Positions 31,038-41,000 of a stretch of 53,145 nt of DNA are shown piece after piece. The notes beneath the pieces are model-generated. The model was not told the origin of the DNA and made no database searches. It was given only the letters and a program-made list of their open reading frames with translations. Every line of letters starts with the position of its first letter. The stretch's first letter is position 1. Origin of the DNA: Eubacteriales bacterium (lineage in GTDB: Bacteria > Bacillota > Clostridia > Oscillospirales > Butyricicoccaceae); assembly GCA_030524285.1 (NCBI GenBank), contig JAUNGQ010000011.1:1-53145 (forward strand). Direction: 5' to 3'. The translations under genes and the position numbers were made by a program.

Positions 31038-32117
31038 TTAGTCCATGTAGCCTTCTGCACACAGCAATTCTGCCATTTCAACTGCACCGCCTGCAGCACC
31101 GCGCAGCGTATTATGAGACAGGCTGACAAAACGGTAATCAAAAATCACGTCATCGCGCAGACGGCCGATGGTAACTGCCATACCGCCCTCCAGATTGCGG
31201 TCCAGACGAGCCTGCGGACGGTCATCCTCTTCAAAATAATGCAGAAACTGCTTCGGTGCGCTCGGCAGCTCAAGCTCCTGTGCACGGCCGCTGTAGTTTG
31301 CCCATGCTTCCAGAATCTGTTCCTTTGTCGGCTTGTTCTTGAACTTGACAAAAGCAGCAGCAGTATGGCCATCGCTTACCGGTACACGCAGGCACTGTGC
31401 AGAGATCACCGGCTCGGAAGCCGCAACGATTTCGTCACCTTCCACTGTGCCCCAAACCTTCATCGGTTCCTTCTCGGATTTCTCTTCTTCACCGCCAATA
31501 TATGGGATCACGTTGTCAATCATTTCCGGCCAGGTTTCAAAGGTCTTGCCGGCGCCGGAAATTGCCTGATAGGTGCATACTGCAACCTTTTCAATGCCAA
31601 AGTCCTTCAGCGCGGTCAAAGCCGGTACATAGGACTGGATGGAGCAGTTGGACTTCACTGCAATAAAGCCGCGTTTCGTTCCCAGACGCTTGCGCTGTGC
31701 CGGGATAATCTTCGCATGGTCAGCATTGACCTCCGGAATAATCATCGGAACATCCTTTGTGAAGCGGTGTGCGCTGTTGTTGGAAATAACCGGACACTCC
31801 AGCTTCGCATACTTCTCTTCCAGAGCACGGATGACATCCTTCTTCATATTAACTGCACAGAAAGTAAAATCGATCTGCGAAGCAAATTCCTCTGCATCGC
31901 CTTCTGCATCATACAGAACCATATCCTTCACATTTTCCGGAATCGGAGTGGTCATCTTCCAGCGGCCTTCTACTGCTTCTGCATAGGTCTTGCCCTTATT
32001 GCGTCCACTTGCTGCGATTGCGGTTACTGTAAACCACGGATGATTTGCCAGCAGGGTGACAAAGCGCTGACCTACCATACCGGTTGCGCCGATAATGCCA
32101 ACCTTGTAATTCTTCAT
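31038..32117 (-). CDS. asd: Aspartate-semialdehyde dehydrogenase
   Basis: Makes aspartate semialdehyde, the lysine/threonine/methionine branch point. 359 aa. NADP-binding YKVGIIGATGMVGQRF at the N-terminus; catalytic Cys in VKSNCSIQSYVPALT; GAGKTFETWPEMIDN and RVPVSDGHTAAAFVKF follow. It is of the longer archaeal/fungal-like type by length and sequence feel. The ATG at 32117 has AGGAGG upstream; the frame to 32156 is not used. First gene behind the lysine riboswitch. Confidence 0.95.
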   Translation of the reverse strand: MKNYKVGIIGATGMVGQRFVTLLANHPWFTVTAIAASGRNKGKTYAEAVEGRWKMTTPIPENVKDMVLYDAEGDAEEFASQIDFTFCAVNMKKDVIRALEEKYAKLECPVISNNSAHRFTKDVPMIIPEVNADHAKIIPAQRKRLGTKRGFIAVKSNCSIQSYVPALTALKDFGIEKVAVCTYQAISGAGKTFETWPEMIDNVIPYIGGEEEKSEKEPMKVWGTVEGDEIVAASEPVISAQCLRVPVSDGHTAAAFVKFKNKPTKEQILEAWANYSGRAQELELPSAPKQFLHYFEEDDRPQARLDRNLEGGMAVTIGRLRDDVIFDYRFVSLSHNTLRGAAGGAVEMAELLCAEGYMD

Positions 32118-32238
32118 GTTCGTATTTCCTCCTGAAAAGCGATTGTTTTCATTCATGATTTCATTGTATTGTTAAGGCTTGTCATTTGCTCCGATTTTAC
32201 ACAGCAGAATCATCCTTTGATTATGCCTGAGCAAAGAA

Positions 32239-32490
32239 AAAGCCGGACGGTAAACCGGCCGGTGACGCGAAACAAACTGCCTGTAACAAAATACAGGAAA
32301 AACGTAGCGATAGCGCATCACGGTAGCAAGCCGGTGACAGCCGGACAGATATTCTCATGCCCGTCCAGACAGATGCCTGCGAATCCGACACCCTCTTCGG
32401 CAGCTTCCCCTTTCCGGCCCGGTCATCGAAGAAATTCGCCTCCTAACGGACATTACTCATGTCAGCTGCGCCTCAATCGTACTATACAAT
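32239..32490 (-). promoter_or_regulatory. Lysine riboswitch (L box) with terminator, controlling asd-dapA-dapB
   Basis: The minus-strand leader carries L-box core motifs in order: GAGGCGCAGCTGAC and GAGTAATG near the 5' end, GGAAAGGGGAAGCTGCCGAAG-type text (split GGAAAGGGG and GCCGAAG) in the middle, and a 3' strand GCGCTATCGCTAC (32316-32304) that pairs back with GTACGAT...GCGC to close P1. An intermediate hairpin CCTGTA/TTACAGG and a GC-rich hairpin (32242-32263 region) with TTTTT form the expression platform. Lysine binding should promote termination. Confidence 0.92.
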
Positions 32491-32502
32491 TAAGCTTTTT
32501 TT

Positions 32503-32532
32503 ATTCTATCATGCTGTAAATTGCTTTGTCAA
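32503..32532 (-). promoter_or_regulatory. Promoter of the lysine-riboswitch operon
   Basis: On the minus strand TTGACA, 18 bp, TAGAAT; transcription starts just before the aptamer. Confidence 0.65.
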
Positions 32533-32781
32533 GCTGATTCCATTGGAAAACCACACAAAACGACAGCATTTCCAGCACTTGATTTCGTATGCTCTTTACG
32601 CTATTATAGATTTTATATCATTCCTGACATCCGAAGCACATTTTGCATCTAAATAACTGCCGGACATGATTGATAAAATATTCCTTCTGTCATCGCTGCT
32701 AGCACTGACAATTCTCTCAAAGAGGGATCCTCTTAGCAGAATGTCCTGCAAGTATAAATTCGGTATTTGTCGTATGGGGAT

Positions 32782-32816
32782 AAGGAGGCTGACGCGCTGT
32801 ACTCGCGTTGAAAATG
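32782..32816 (+). promoter_or_regulatory. queA ribosome site separated from the start codon by a hairpin
   Basis: AAGGAGG at 32782-32788 is 25 nt from the ATG at 32814. The 17 nt between 32792 and 32808 fold as ACGCG-CTGTACT-CGCGT, which would shorten the effective spacing to 8 nt. Confidence 0.5.
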
Positions 32817-33872
32817 AAGATGAAAACAAGTGATTTTTATTATGATCTGCCGGAGCGTCTGATTGCACAGACACCTCTGGATCAGCGTGATTCGTCACGT
32901 ATGCTGGCACTGAACAAGTCTGACGGCAGCATTGCGCATCGTCATTTCTATGACCTGCCGGAATATCTGCGTGCCGGTGATACGCTGGTACTCAACAATT
33001 CCCGCGTGATTCCCGCCCGCCTGCTGGGAGTGCGTGAGGATACCGGATATCCGATTGAACTGGTTCTGCTCACCGATAAAGGCAACGGCGTTTGGGAATG
33101 TCTGACCCGCCCAGGTAAGAAATGTCGTATCGGTGCAAAGTTGAGCTTTGGCGAAGGTAAACTAACAGCAACGGTAGAGGACATCCTGCCGGACGGTGGT
33201 AACCGCCTCATCCGGTTCCATTATGAAGGCATTTTTCTGGAGATTCTGGAAGAGCTTGGTACAATGCCGCTCCCGCCGTATATCAAGAAAAAGCTGGAAG
33301 ACCCGGAACGCTATCAGACAGTCTACAGTAAGACGCCCGGCTCTGCAGCAGCACCGACTGCGGGTCTGCATTTTACACCGGAGCTATTAGAAAAGATCAA
33401 GGCAATGGGCGTGCATATTGCATACGTCACCCTGCATGTCGGTCTTGGAACCTTCCGTCCGGTAAAGGTAGAGGATGTCAATGACCACGTGATGCATTCG
33501 GAATTTTATATGCTGGATGAAGAAAATGCTGCTATCATCAACAATACCCATAAAAATGGCGGACGTATTTTCTCTGTCGGTACAACGGCAACCCGCACAC
33601 TGGAAACCATTGCTGCAGAGGATGGCACAGTCCGTGCCTGCTCCGGCTGGACAAACATTTTTATTTATCCGGGCTACAAATTCAAGGCAGTTGATTGCCT
33701 GATTACCAACTTCCATCTGCCGGAAAGCACATTGATGATGCTGATTTCTGCATTTGCAACCCGTGACATGATTATGAACACTTATAAGGCTGCTGTTGCC
33801 GAAGAATACCGTTTCTTCAGCTTTGGCGATTCTATGTTAATTTATACCGATCAGGAGGACAACCATGTTTAA
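32814..33872 (+). CDS. queA: S-adenosylmethionine:tRNA ribosyltransferase-isomerase
   Basis: Adds the epoxycyclopentane ring in queuosine synthesis, about 352 aa. Landmarks: [89 protein letters not shown]. Start choice between ATGs at 32814 and 32820 and a TTG at 32808 is uncertain; the hairpin argument favours 32814. Overlaps tgt by 8 bp. About 250 bp upstream contains several competing short inverted repeats but no promoter I can call. Confidence 0.95.
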   Translation: MKMKTSDFYYDLPERLIAQTPLDQRDSSRMLALNKSDGSIAHRHFYDLPEYLRAGDTLVLNNSRVIPARLLGVREDTGYPIELVLLTDKGNGVWECLTRPGKKCRIGAKLSFGEGKLTATVEDILPDGGNRLIRFHYEGIFLEILEELGTMPLPPYIKKKLEDPERYQTVYSKTPGSAAAPTAGLHFTPELLEKIKAMGVHIAYVTLHVGLGTFRPVKVEDVNDHVMHSEFYMLDEENAAIINNTHKNGGRIFSVGTTATRTLETIAAEDGTVRACSGWTNIFIYPGYKFKAVDCLITNFHLPESTLMMLISAFATRDMIMNTYKAAVAEEYRFFSFGDSMLIYTDQEDNHV

Positions 33873-34995
33873 AGTACGCAAAACAGAGGGCAATGCCCGC
33901 CGCGGTGAATTCACCTGTGCACACGGTACAGTTCAAACCCCCGTCTTCCAGAATGTCGGTACGCAGGGCGCGATCAAGGGCGCAGTATCTGCAAAAGACT
34001 TAAAGGATCTCGGCTGTCAGATTGAGCTTTCCAACACCTATCATCTGCATGTTCGTCCCGGAGATCAGATTATCCGTTCCATGGGCGGGCTGCATAAGTT
34101 TATGAACTGGGATGGTCCGATTCTAACGGACAGCGGCGGATTTCAGGTTTTTTCGTTGTCTTCCCTGCGCCGTATCAAAGAGGAAGGTGTTTATTTCTCC
34201 TCCCACGTAGATGGACGCAAAATCTTCATGGGTCCGGAAGAAAGTATGCAGATTCAGTCCAATCTAGGCTCTGATATTGCCATGGCATTTGATGAATGTG
34301 TAGAAAATCCGGCTCCGTATGATTACGTCAAGGCTTCCTGTGAGCGTACAACCCGTTGGCTGCACCGCTGCAAAACAGAGCTTGACCGTCTGAACAGCCT
34401 GCCATCTACGGTCAATCCACAGCAAATGCTGTTTGGTATCAATCAGGGCGGCACGTATGATGATCTCCGCGTTGAACACATGAAAGCAATTGCTGCGCTT
34501 GATCTGGACGGCTATGCCATCGGTGGTCTGGCTGTCGGCGAATCCACAGAAACCATGTATCATATTCTGGATATGGTGGTTCCACATGCACCGGCAGATA
34601 AGCCACGTTACCTAATGGGTGTCGGTACGCCATCCAATATTATTGAAGGCGTATGGCGCGGTGTGGATTTCTTTGACTGTGTCATGCCAACGCGCAATGC
34701 ACGCCATGGTCATTTATTCACATGGGATGGTATCCGCAATTTAAACAATGCAAAATACCAGCTGGATGACAAGCCGATTGACGAACATTGCCACTGTCCG
34801 GTCTGCCAGACCTACAGCCGTGCGTATATCCGCCACCTGCTGAAATCTGGTGAAATGCTGGGTCAGCGTCTGACAGTTATGCACAATCTGTGGTTTTATA
34901 ACAATCTGATGGTGGAAATCCGCAAAGCATTGGATGAAGGCCGTTTTGCAGCATTCCGCGCAGAATGGAGCGAGAAATTAGGCAAACGAATTTAA
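33865..34995 (+). CDS. tgt: tRNA-guanine transglycosylase
   Basis: Exchanges G34 for preQ1 in tRNAs with GUN anticodons, 376 aa. [20 protein letters not shown] contains an active-site Asp; [13 protein letters not shown] the nucleophile region; the C-terminal zinc site is [17 protein letters not shown] with the distal His. AGGAGG before the ATG, inside the end of queA. Confidence 0.97.
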   Translation: MFKVRKTEGNARRGEFTCAHGTVQTPVFQNVGTQGAIKGAVSAKDLKDLGCQIELSNTYHLHVRPGDQIIRSMGGLHKFMNWDGPILTDSGGFQVFSLSSLRRIKEEGVYFSSHVDGRKIFMGPEESMQIQSNLGSDIAMAFDECVENPAPYDYVKASCERTTRWLHRCKTELDRLNSLPSTVNPQQMLFGINQGGTYDDLRVEHMKAIAALDLDGYAIGGLAVGESTETMYHILDMVVPHAPADKPRYLMGVGTPSNIIEGVWRGVDFFDCVMPTRNARHGHLFTWDGIRNLNNAKYQLDDKPIDEHCHCPVCQTYSRAYIRHLLKSGEMLGQRLTVMHNLWFYNNLMVEIRKALDEGRFAAFRAEWSEKLGKRI

Positions 34996-35017
34996 AAACG
35001 GAAGAAACGCAAAAGAA

Positions 35018-35054
35018 AAGCGGTATATGAACCACGCGAGTCCATATACCGCTT
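35018..35054. terminator. Bidirectional terminator between tgt and the giant SLH protein
   Basis: AAGCGGTATATG and its complement at 35043-35054 (12 bp), 13 nt loop, then CTTTTT on the plus strand. Confidence 0.8.
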
Positions 35055-35089
35055 CTTTTTATACCTGCGTTACAGGTTTTTCCGCAGTC

Positions 35090-38000
35090 TTACTGATACA
35101 GAATCTTGTCGCAGAGATTCTTAATAATCTGAGCAACCTGTGCTCTTGTAGCGTTAGACTTTGGATCGATGGTTGTGTTAGACATGCCAAGCATCAGTCC
35201 GGTGCCAACAGCCCATGCTACAGAATCCTTTGCATAGCTGCTGATCTTGTCGCTATCGGTATAGCGATCCATCCAGTCTGCATTCTCGATGCTGGTGTCA
35301 ATACCAAGATATCTGCAATAACGCATCATGATAGACGCCATCTGCTCACGGGTAATGCTGTCATTTGGACCAAACTTACCATTGCCATAGCCGCTGACAA
35401 TACCATTCTGGCTTGCCCACTCAACATACGGACCATAGTAGCTGTCTGCCTTGACATCAGAGAACGAGCTTCCCTGATACTGGCTTACATCAACACCATC
35501 AATACGTCCCAGAACAGTGACAAACATTGCACGGTTCATGTTGATCTTTGGTCCAAAAATGCCTTCATCGATACCATAGAAATAGCCTCTGTCGGTAACG
35601 AAATTAACAGCATCATAGAACCAATGATCGGTACGTACATCGGTGTAAGCAGAGGAAGCAGCTTCCTTATAGTAAACACGAATGCTTACATCCTGCTCCG
35701 GCATAACGAAGGTGTACGTAGCTACATAATATGCATCCTCGCTCAACTTTGATACCGGAATAGAAGTGCCGTCCTTGCCGATAACAGATACATAATCGAC
35801 TCTCCAGCCATCATCCGGGTCAACCTTAAAGACAACCTTATCTCCATACGCAGCGGTCTGTCCGTCAATGGATACATCACCGTGCTCAGAATTACTCATG
35901 GTAATGCTGCCACGATCTTCACCAGTGAAGGAGTCGCCGTCGGTATCGATGTTACTCTTGATTACCTCATAGGTTGCAGTTACAACAGTATCTTCCGTGA
36001 TTTCCTCGTAAGATACGTCCCAACCAGTGAAGGTATATCCTGTACGGCTCGGATCTTCTGGAGGTGTTGCGTCACCCAGATATGGAACTTCATCAACCTT
36101 CAGCATATCGCCGTTCCAATCCATGAAGGTTACCGTATAGATTTCCTCCGTGAATGTAGCGGTAACAGTGACATTTTCAGCAGGCATAACGAAGGTAAAC
36201 GTACCTGTTGTGCTGCCTTCATAGAGCGTGTCGCCGCTCTCGCTGACTGCCTCAACATGAACCAACTTGTAGCCATACTTCTCAGCAACAGTAGCTGTAA
36301 CGATATCGCCTACATTGACATCGCTCAGGCTTGTGGTTCCTGCCGTTTCAACAATAGAAGCGCCCTTTGCAAGCTTAATAGTACCAGTATTGGTCGGATT
36401 AATCACGCCAGTAACAGCGTAGTTAATCTTCTCCAGTATTACATTAACCTTAACGCTGTACTCCGGCATGGTAAAGGTATAATCGCCGCCAGACTTGCCA
36501 TTCTGTGCAGTCAGATCAACCTTGTTATTGCCTTCTGTATCCGTTACGGTAACGTCAGCAACCTGCCAACCAGCATCCGGTGTTACGGTAACCGTAACCG
36601 TATCGCCATACTGCTTGTCAGCGGTAGTGGTATCTACACCATCCACGCGAATTGCAGCGCTGCCGGTCTTCACTACCTCTACATTGCGGGTAATCTGCTT
36701 GAAGGTTGCAACAAAGTCTACATTTGCTGCCGGCATGATAAACGTATAATCGCCGCCCTTTTCCAGATCGCTCGGTGTTCCTGTAAAGGTAATTGTCTGT
36801 GTCTTACCGGTTTCGTCCGTGTAGGTTGCGGTTACGGTGTCAATCATATACCCGGTAGCCGGTGTTACGGTTACAGTAGCAGTGCTCTGATACGGGATCT
36901 CGCCTGTCGGAACAGTAACCGTACCGTTGGTATCGGTAGTCTGATTGGTTACCGTATAGCCAATCTGTGTATACGTAGCCACGATGGTTACATCGTATTT
37001 CGGCATGGTGAAGGTACCGGAAACCGGCTGTGTGCCATCACCAAGATCATACGTCAATGCTACAGCTGCGCCAGATGCATCTGTTGCAACAATAGATGTG
37101 ATCTTATAGCCATTGTTCGGAGCTACCTGGAAGGTAGCCTCGCTCTGGTACTCAAAGTCATACTTATTGCTGTCTGCATCTGCCGGAACCTTGATAACGC
37201 CGTTGGCGTTATCTGCACCGGTAACAGTGAAGCTGTCCTTGACGTAGTTTGCCTCTACCGTAACATCCGCTGCAGGCATGGTGAAGTATGCAATAGCAAC
37301 CTTGTTTGTGCTTGAGTAGAGATAATCTACATTGATTTCCTTGCCATCCGCAGTCTGTACGGAGAACGGAACAACAGACAGGAGATATCCAGTCTGCGCA
37401 GTAGCGCGAACGTAAATTCTCTCGCCAACCTTTGCATCTGCAATGCTTGCTGCATACGTGCCGTTGCCACTTCTGGAGGTGTCCACATCAACAGCCAATT
37501 CATCGCCATTGTACGCATCCTCGGTAGTAACAGAGTAAATGATCTTTTCCATTTCTACATGGACATAAACCTTGTGCGAAGGCATGGTGAAATGGTACGT
37601 TGTCGGAACAGTAATCTTGTCTGCCGCAGAAGCAAGTGTACCATCCTGCTGATACAGCATGATTTCAGAATAATACTGATCTGTTATATCACTGGTACCA
37701 TACACAAGCTTCTCATAATCTGCTTGTGTAGCATTTGGCAACTGCATGTAGCCATCGAATTTCTCTGTGCTATACAGGTTATTACCCTTCGCATCTGTCA
37801 GTGCAACAGACTTGATGTAATAGCCAGCTTCCGGTGTAACCGTAAATTCAACTCTGTCGCCAGTTCTAAATGCCTGATTGTTGCCGTCTGTCTCGCCAAT
37901 CCAAACCTTTGCGCCTTCAATTTCCGGCGGGGTCGCAACCACAGGGCTGCTGTTCGGCTCGAATTCAGCATTTACAGTAACGTCTGCCGCTGGCATCGTG

Positions 38001-41000
38001 AAGGTATAAATCTGGTTGCCGTTTTCATCCGTGCTGTCATAAATAACAGGGATGTTTTCTGTAGCAGACTTAACCGTCAATGTCGGCTGCTTATAGCTGT
38101 AGCCAGCATCGCCAATCAGTGTTACCGTAACGGTATCGCCAACGTTAGCTGTGGACGGATCTACTGTGATTGTACCATGTTCTGGTTTCTGTGCAGTAAC
38201 TGTGTAATCGATCTTGCTGTATGCAATCTCAACCTTTACATCTGCTTCAACCATCGTGAAGGAAATCGTAGATTCACCAGCAGCATAAATTTCTGTGCCA
38301 TCGACACCAGTAATAATAGTCTCATGTGTCTTACCACTGCGATCTGTGGTTGTATAGGTTGCCTTAACAGTTGCAGTGTAACCCGGTTCAACATGCAGTC
38401 CAATGTCAACCTGATCACCCTGCTTGATCATCTTATTGGTGGTAGTATCGCCATTGATGGTATACGTACCGCCCTGCGGATTCTCTGTCTCAACAACAGT
38501 TACCTTATACTCAATTGCCTCGGTCAGCACCTGAACGGTAACATTTCCATTCGGCATGGTGAACTGATACTGTACAGGCTCACCTGCAACAGCTTCATTC
38601 GCCTGGGTATACGGAACAACATTGCCCGATGCCGTATCTCGCAGGATAATGCCAGTAATCTTGTAGTTTGCAACCGGAGTAGCGGTCAGTGTTACAACAT
38701 CATCGGTAGCGGCGGTCAAAGTGCCAATCGTAACCTCATTTGCATTTGCCTTGCCATTGATTGTGCCGGTGATTGTAGCATACTCGCTGCTGTTGTCAGC
38801 CCTGGTTACAATGTGTTCCTCAGCCTCGTCAACTGCAATGATCGTCATGCTCTCATTGACGGTATACTTAGCGTCAACCGCAGTACCTAACGTACCATCT
38901 GCGTTATACTGCTTCCAAGTTACATCGCCATAGCCTGGACGTTTTGCCTGTGTTGCATATTCATCCAGTGTAGCTGCTGGAATCGCTGTGCCCTGTTCTA
39001 CTGTGAGGTAGCCCATCAGCTGCTTATCCTGATCCAGCACGCGAACTGTGCACTGATCCTTGACAGCAGTTGCCGTGACTGTTACATCAGCTGCCGGCAT
39101 AACGAAGGAATATACATCCTTGCCATCCTCTGTTTTCACAAAGGTAAGCGGAACATAGGTTTCAACACCATTGCTGGTATAGGATACCAGAACACTGTCG
39201 ATGACATAATTGTCGTTTGCGGCAACAGTAAATGTTACTGTCTCGCCAACTTCTGCCGAATTCGCAACCGTAACAGTTGTGTTTGTCTCTGTCTTGGTAA
39301 TGCTGTAAACATTCTGCTTATAGTTGATATGCAGCCATGTCTCACCAGCAGGCATATTGAAGTCATACGCACCGTTTTCATCTGGAGTCAGTTCGCATCT
39401 TACCAGTGCGCCATTGATTTCGGTTACATAGTAAACGTCATCAACAACATACTTGTCGTCTGCTCCCTGTGTCGTCAGGTTCAGTGCTGTACCAGCCTTC
39501 AGTGTCGCTACATTATCGTCTGGAATCTTAACTGTTCCATTGTCATATGTCAGTTTGCCCTTTGCATTCAGTGCAGAAATGTGCAGGGTATACTCCTCGC
39601 CTTCCCACTGAGCAACATAGGTGATGACCTTATCCTGGAACAGACCTGCAAGCCAGTTGCCTACTTCCTTGGATTCCATTGGAGCAAGCGTGTCCTCTTC
39701 ACCTTCAAGCTTCCAGTTAATAAACTTGTAGCCTTCTCGTTCCGGTGCAGCAGGCGCTTTATAGCTGCCGCCATACGGAACTTCCTGATAATCAACCAGT
39801 CTACCCTGCCCGTCAACAAACTTGACAACATAAGCCTCTGCGGACCAGATTGCCTTCAATGTCATATCAGCTGTTACAGTAACCGTAGCGCCTGCGGTAT
39901 AGGTCAGGCCGCCTGTCGTATCCTGCCAGCCAACAAACTTATGACCAGACTTGGTTGGAGCATCAGCAAGCGTGATCTGTTCGCCATAGTTTACAGTAAC
40001 GCTATCAATTGCAGCTGGATCACCGTCATCGGTATCATAGCTTACGGTGTACTCGTCAGCTTCATAGATTGCATAATAATCTACAGAGCTGGAAACTGTG
40101 ATTTCACTTCCTGGCAGATAGCCCGTAGTTGCAGACTGATCGGCAGCCCAGAACTTAGCGGTCTTACCATCAACTCCCGGAATCTCCGGAGTTGTTACTG
40201 TATCGCCAGCCTTAGCTTCGATATAGTTGACCAGATAACCGTTTGCAAAGAAGCGTACAACAACTTCTGCATCCGAATATACAGCAGTAAAGGTGGTGTC
40301 TGCGGTAATTGCTACCTTTTCACCAGCAGCATAGACATGGTTATCTACATCGCTCTGCCAACCAATAAAGGTCTTGCCTTCCTTAGCGGTAACTTCCGGC
40401 AGCGTAACGATCTCACCATATTTTGCTGTTGTATCAGCAGCATCGCTTGTACCATCATTCCCTACCTCATACTTTACCTCATACTCATCCTCTGTAAACT
40501 GAGCTGTAAAGGTAGTATCTGCCTTAAACGAGGTTGTTGTGGAGAATGCAACATTGTTTTCATCATACCAGCCGTCAAACTTCTGTCCTGCCGGAGCATC
40601 CGGAGTCGGTGCAGAAGCAATTGTGCTGCCATATGGAATTTCCTTCACTGCTACCTGTGTGCCGTTTGCCAGCTGGAAGGTAACAGTTACCTGCTTATCC
40701 TCATAAACCGGTGTGAACGCTGCTGTAAGATTTCCATTGCCAGCCACTTCAACAACGTTTTCGTCCAGCGTAACGGTTTCACCATCCGCATACTGATGTC
40801 CGTTCTTATCGGTCCAGTAAGCTATGGTCTGGCCGTCCTTTTCAGGAGCCTCAAGCGTAACCGTGTCGCCAAAAAACTTGCTGTTGTCGGTCTTGTCTCC
40901 TGTGATGACAGTGACAGCCTTCGCTGTATACTGTGCATAGTAAACAGCATAGTCCTCTGTTACCTCTACAGGGAATGTTACTTCGTCAGTGCCTTCCTTA

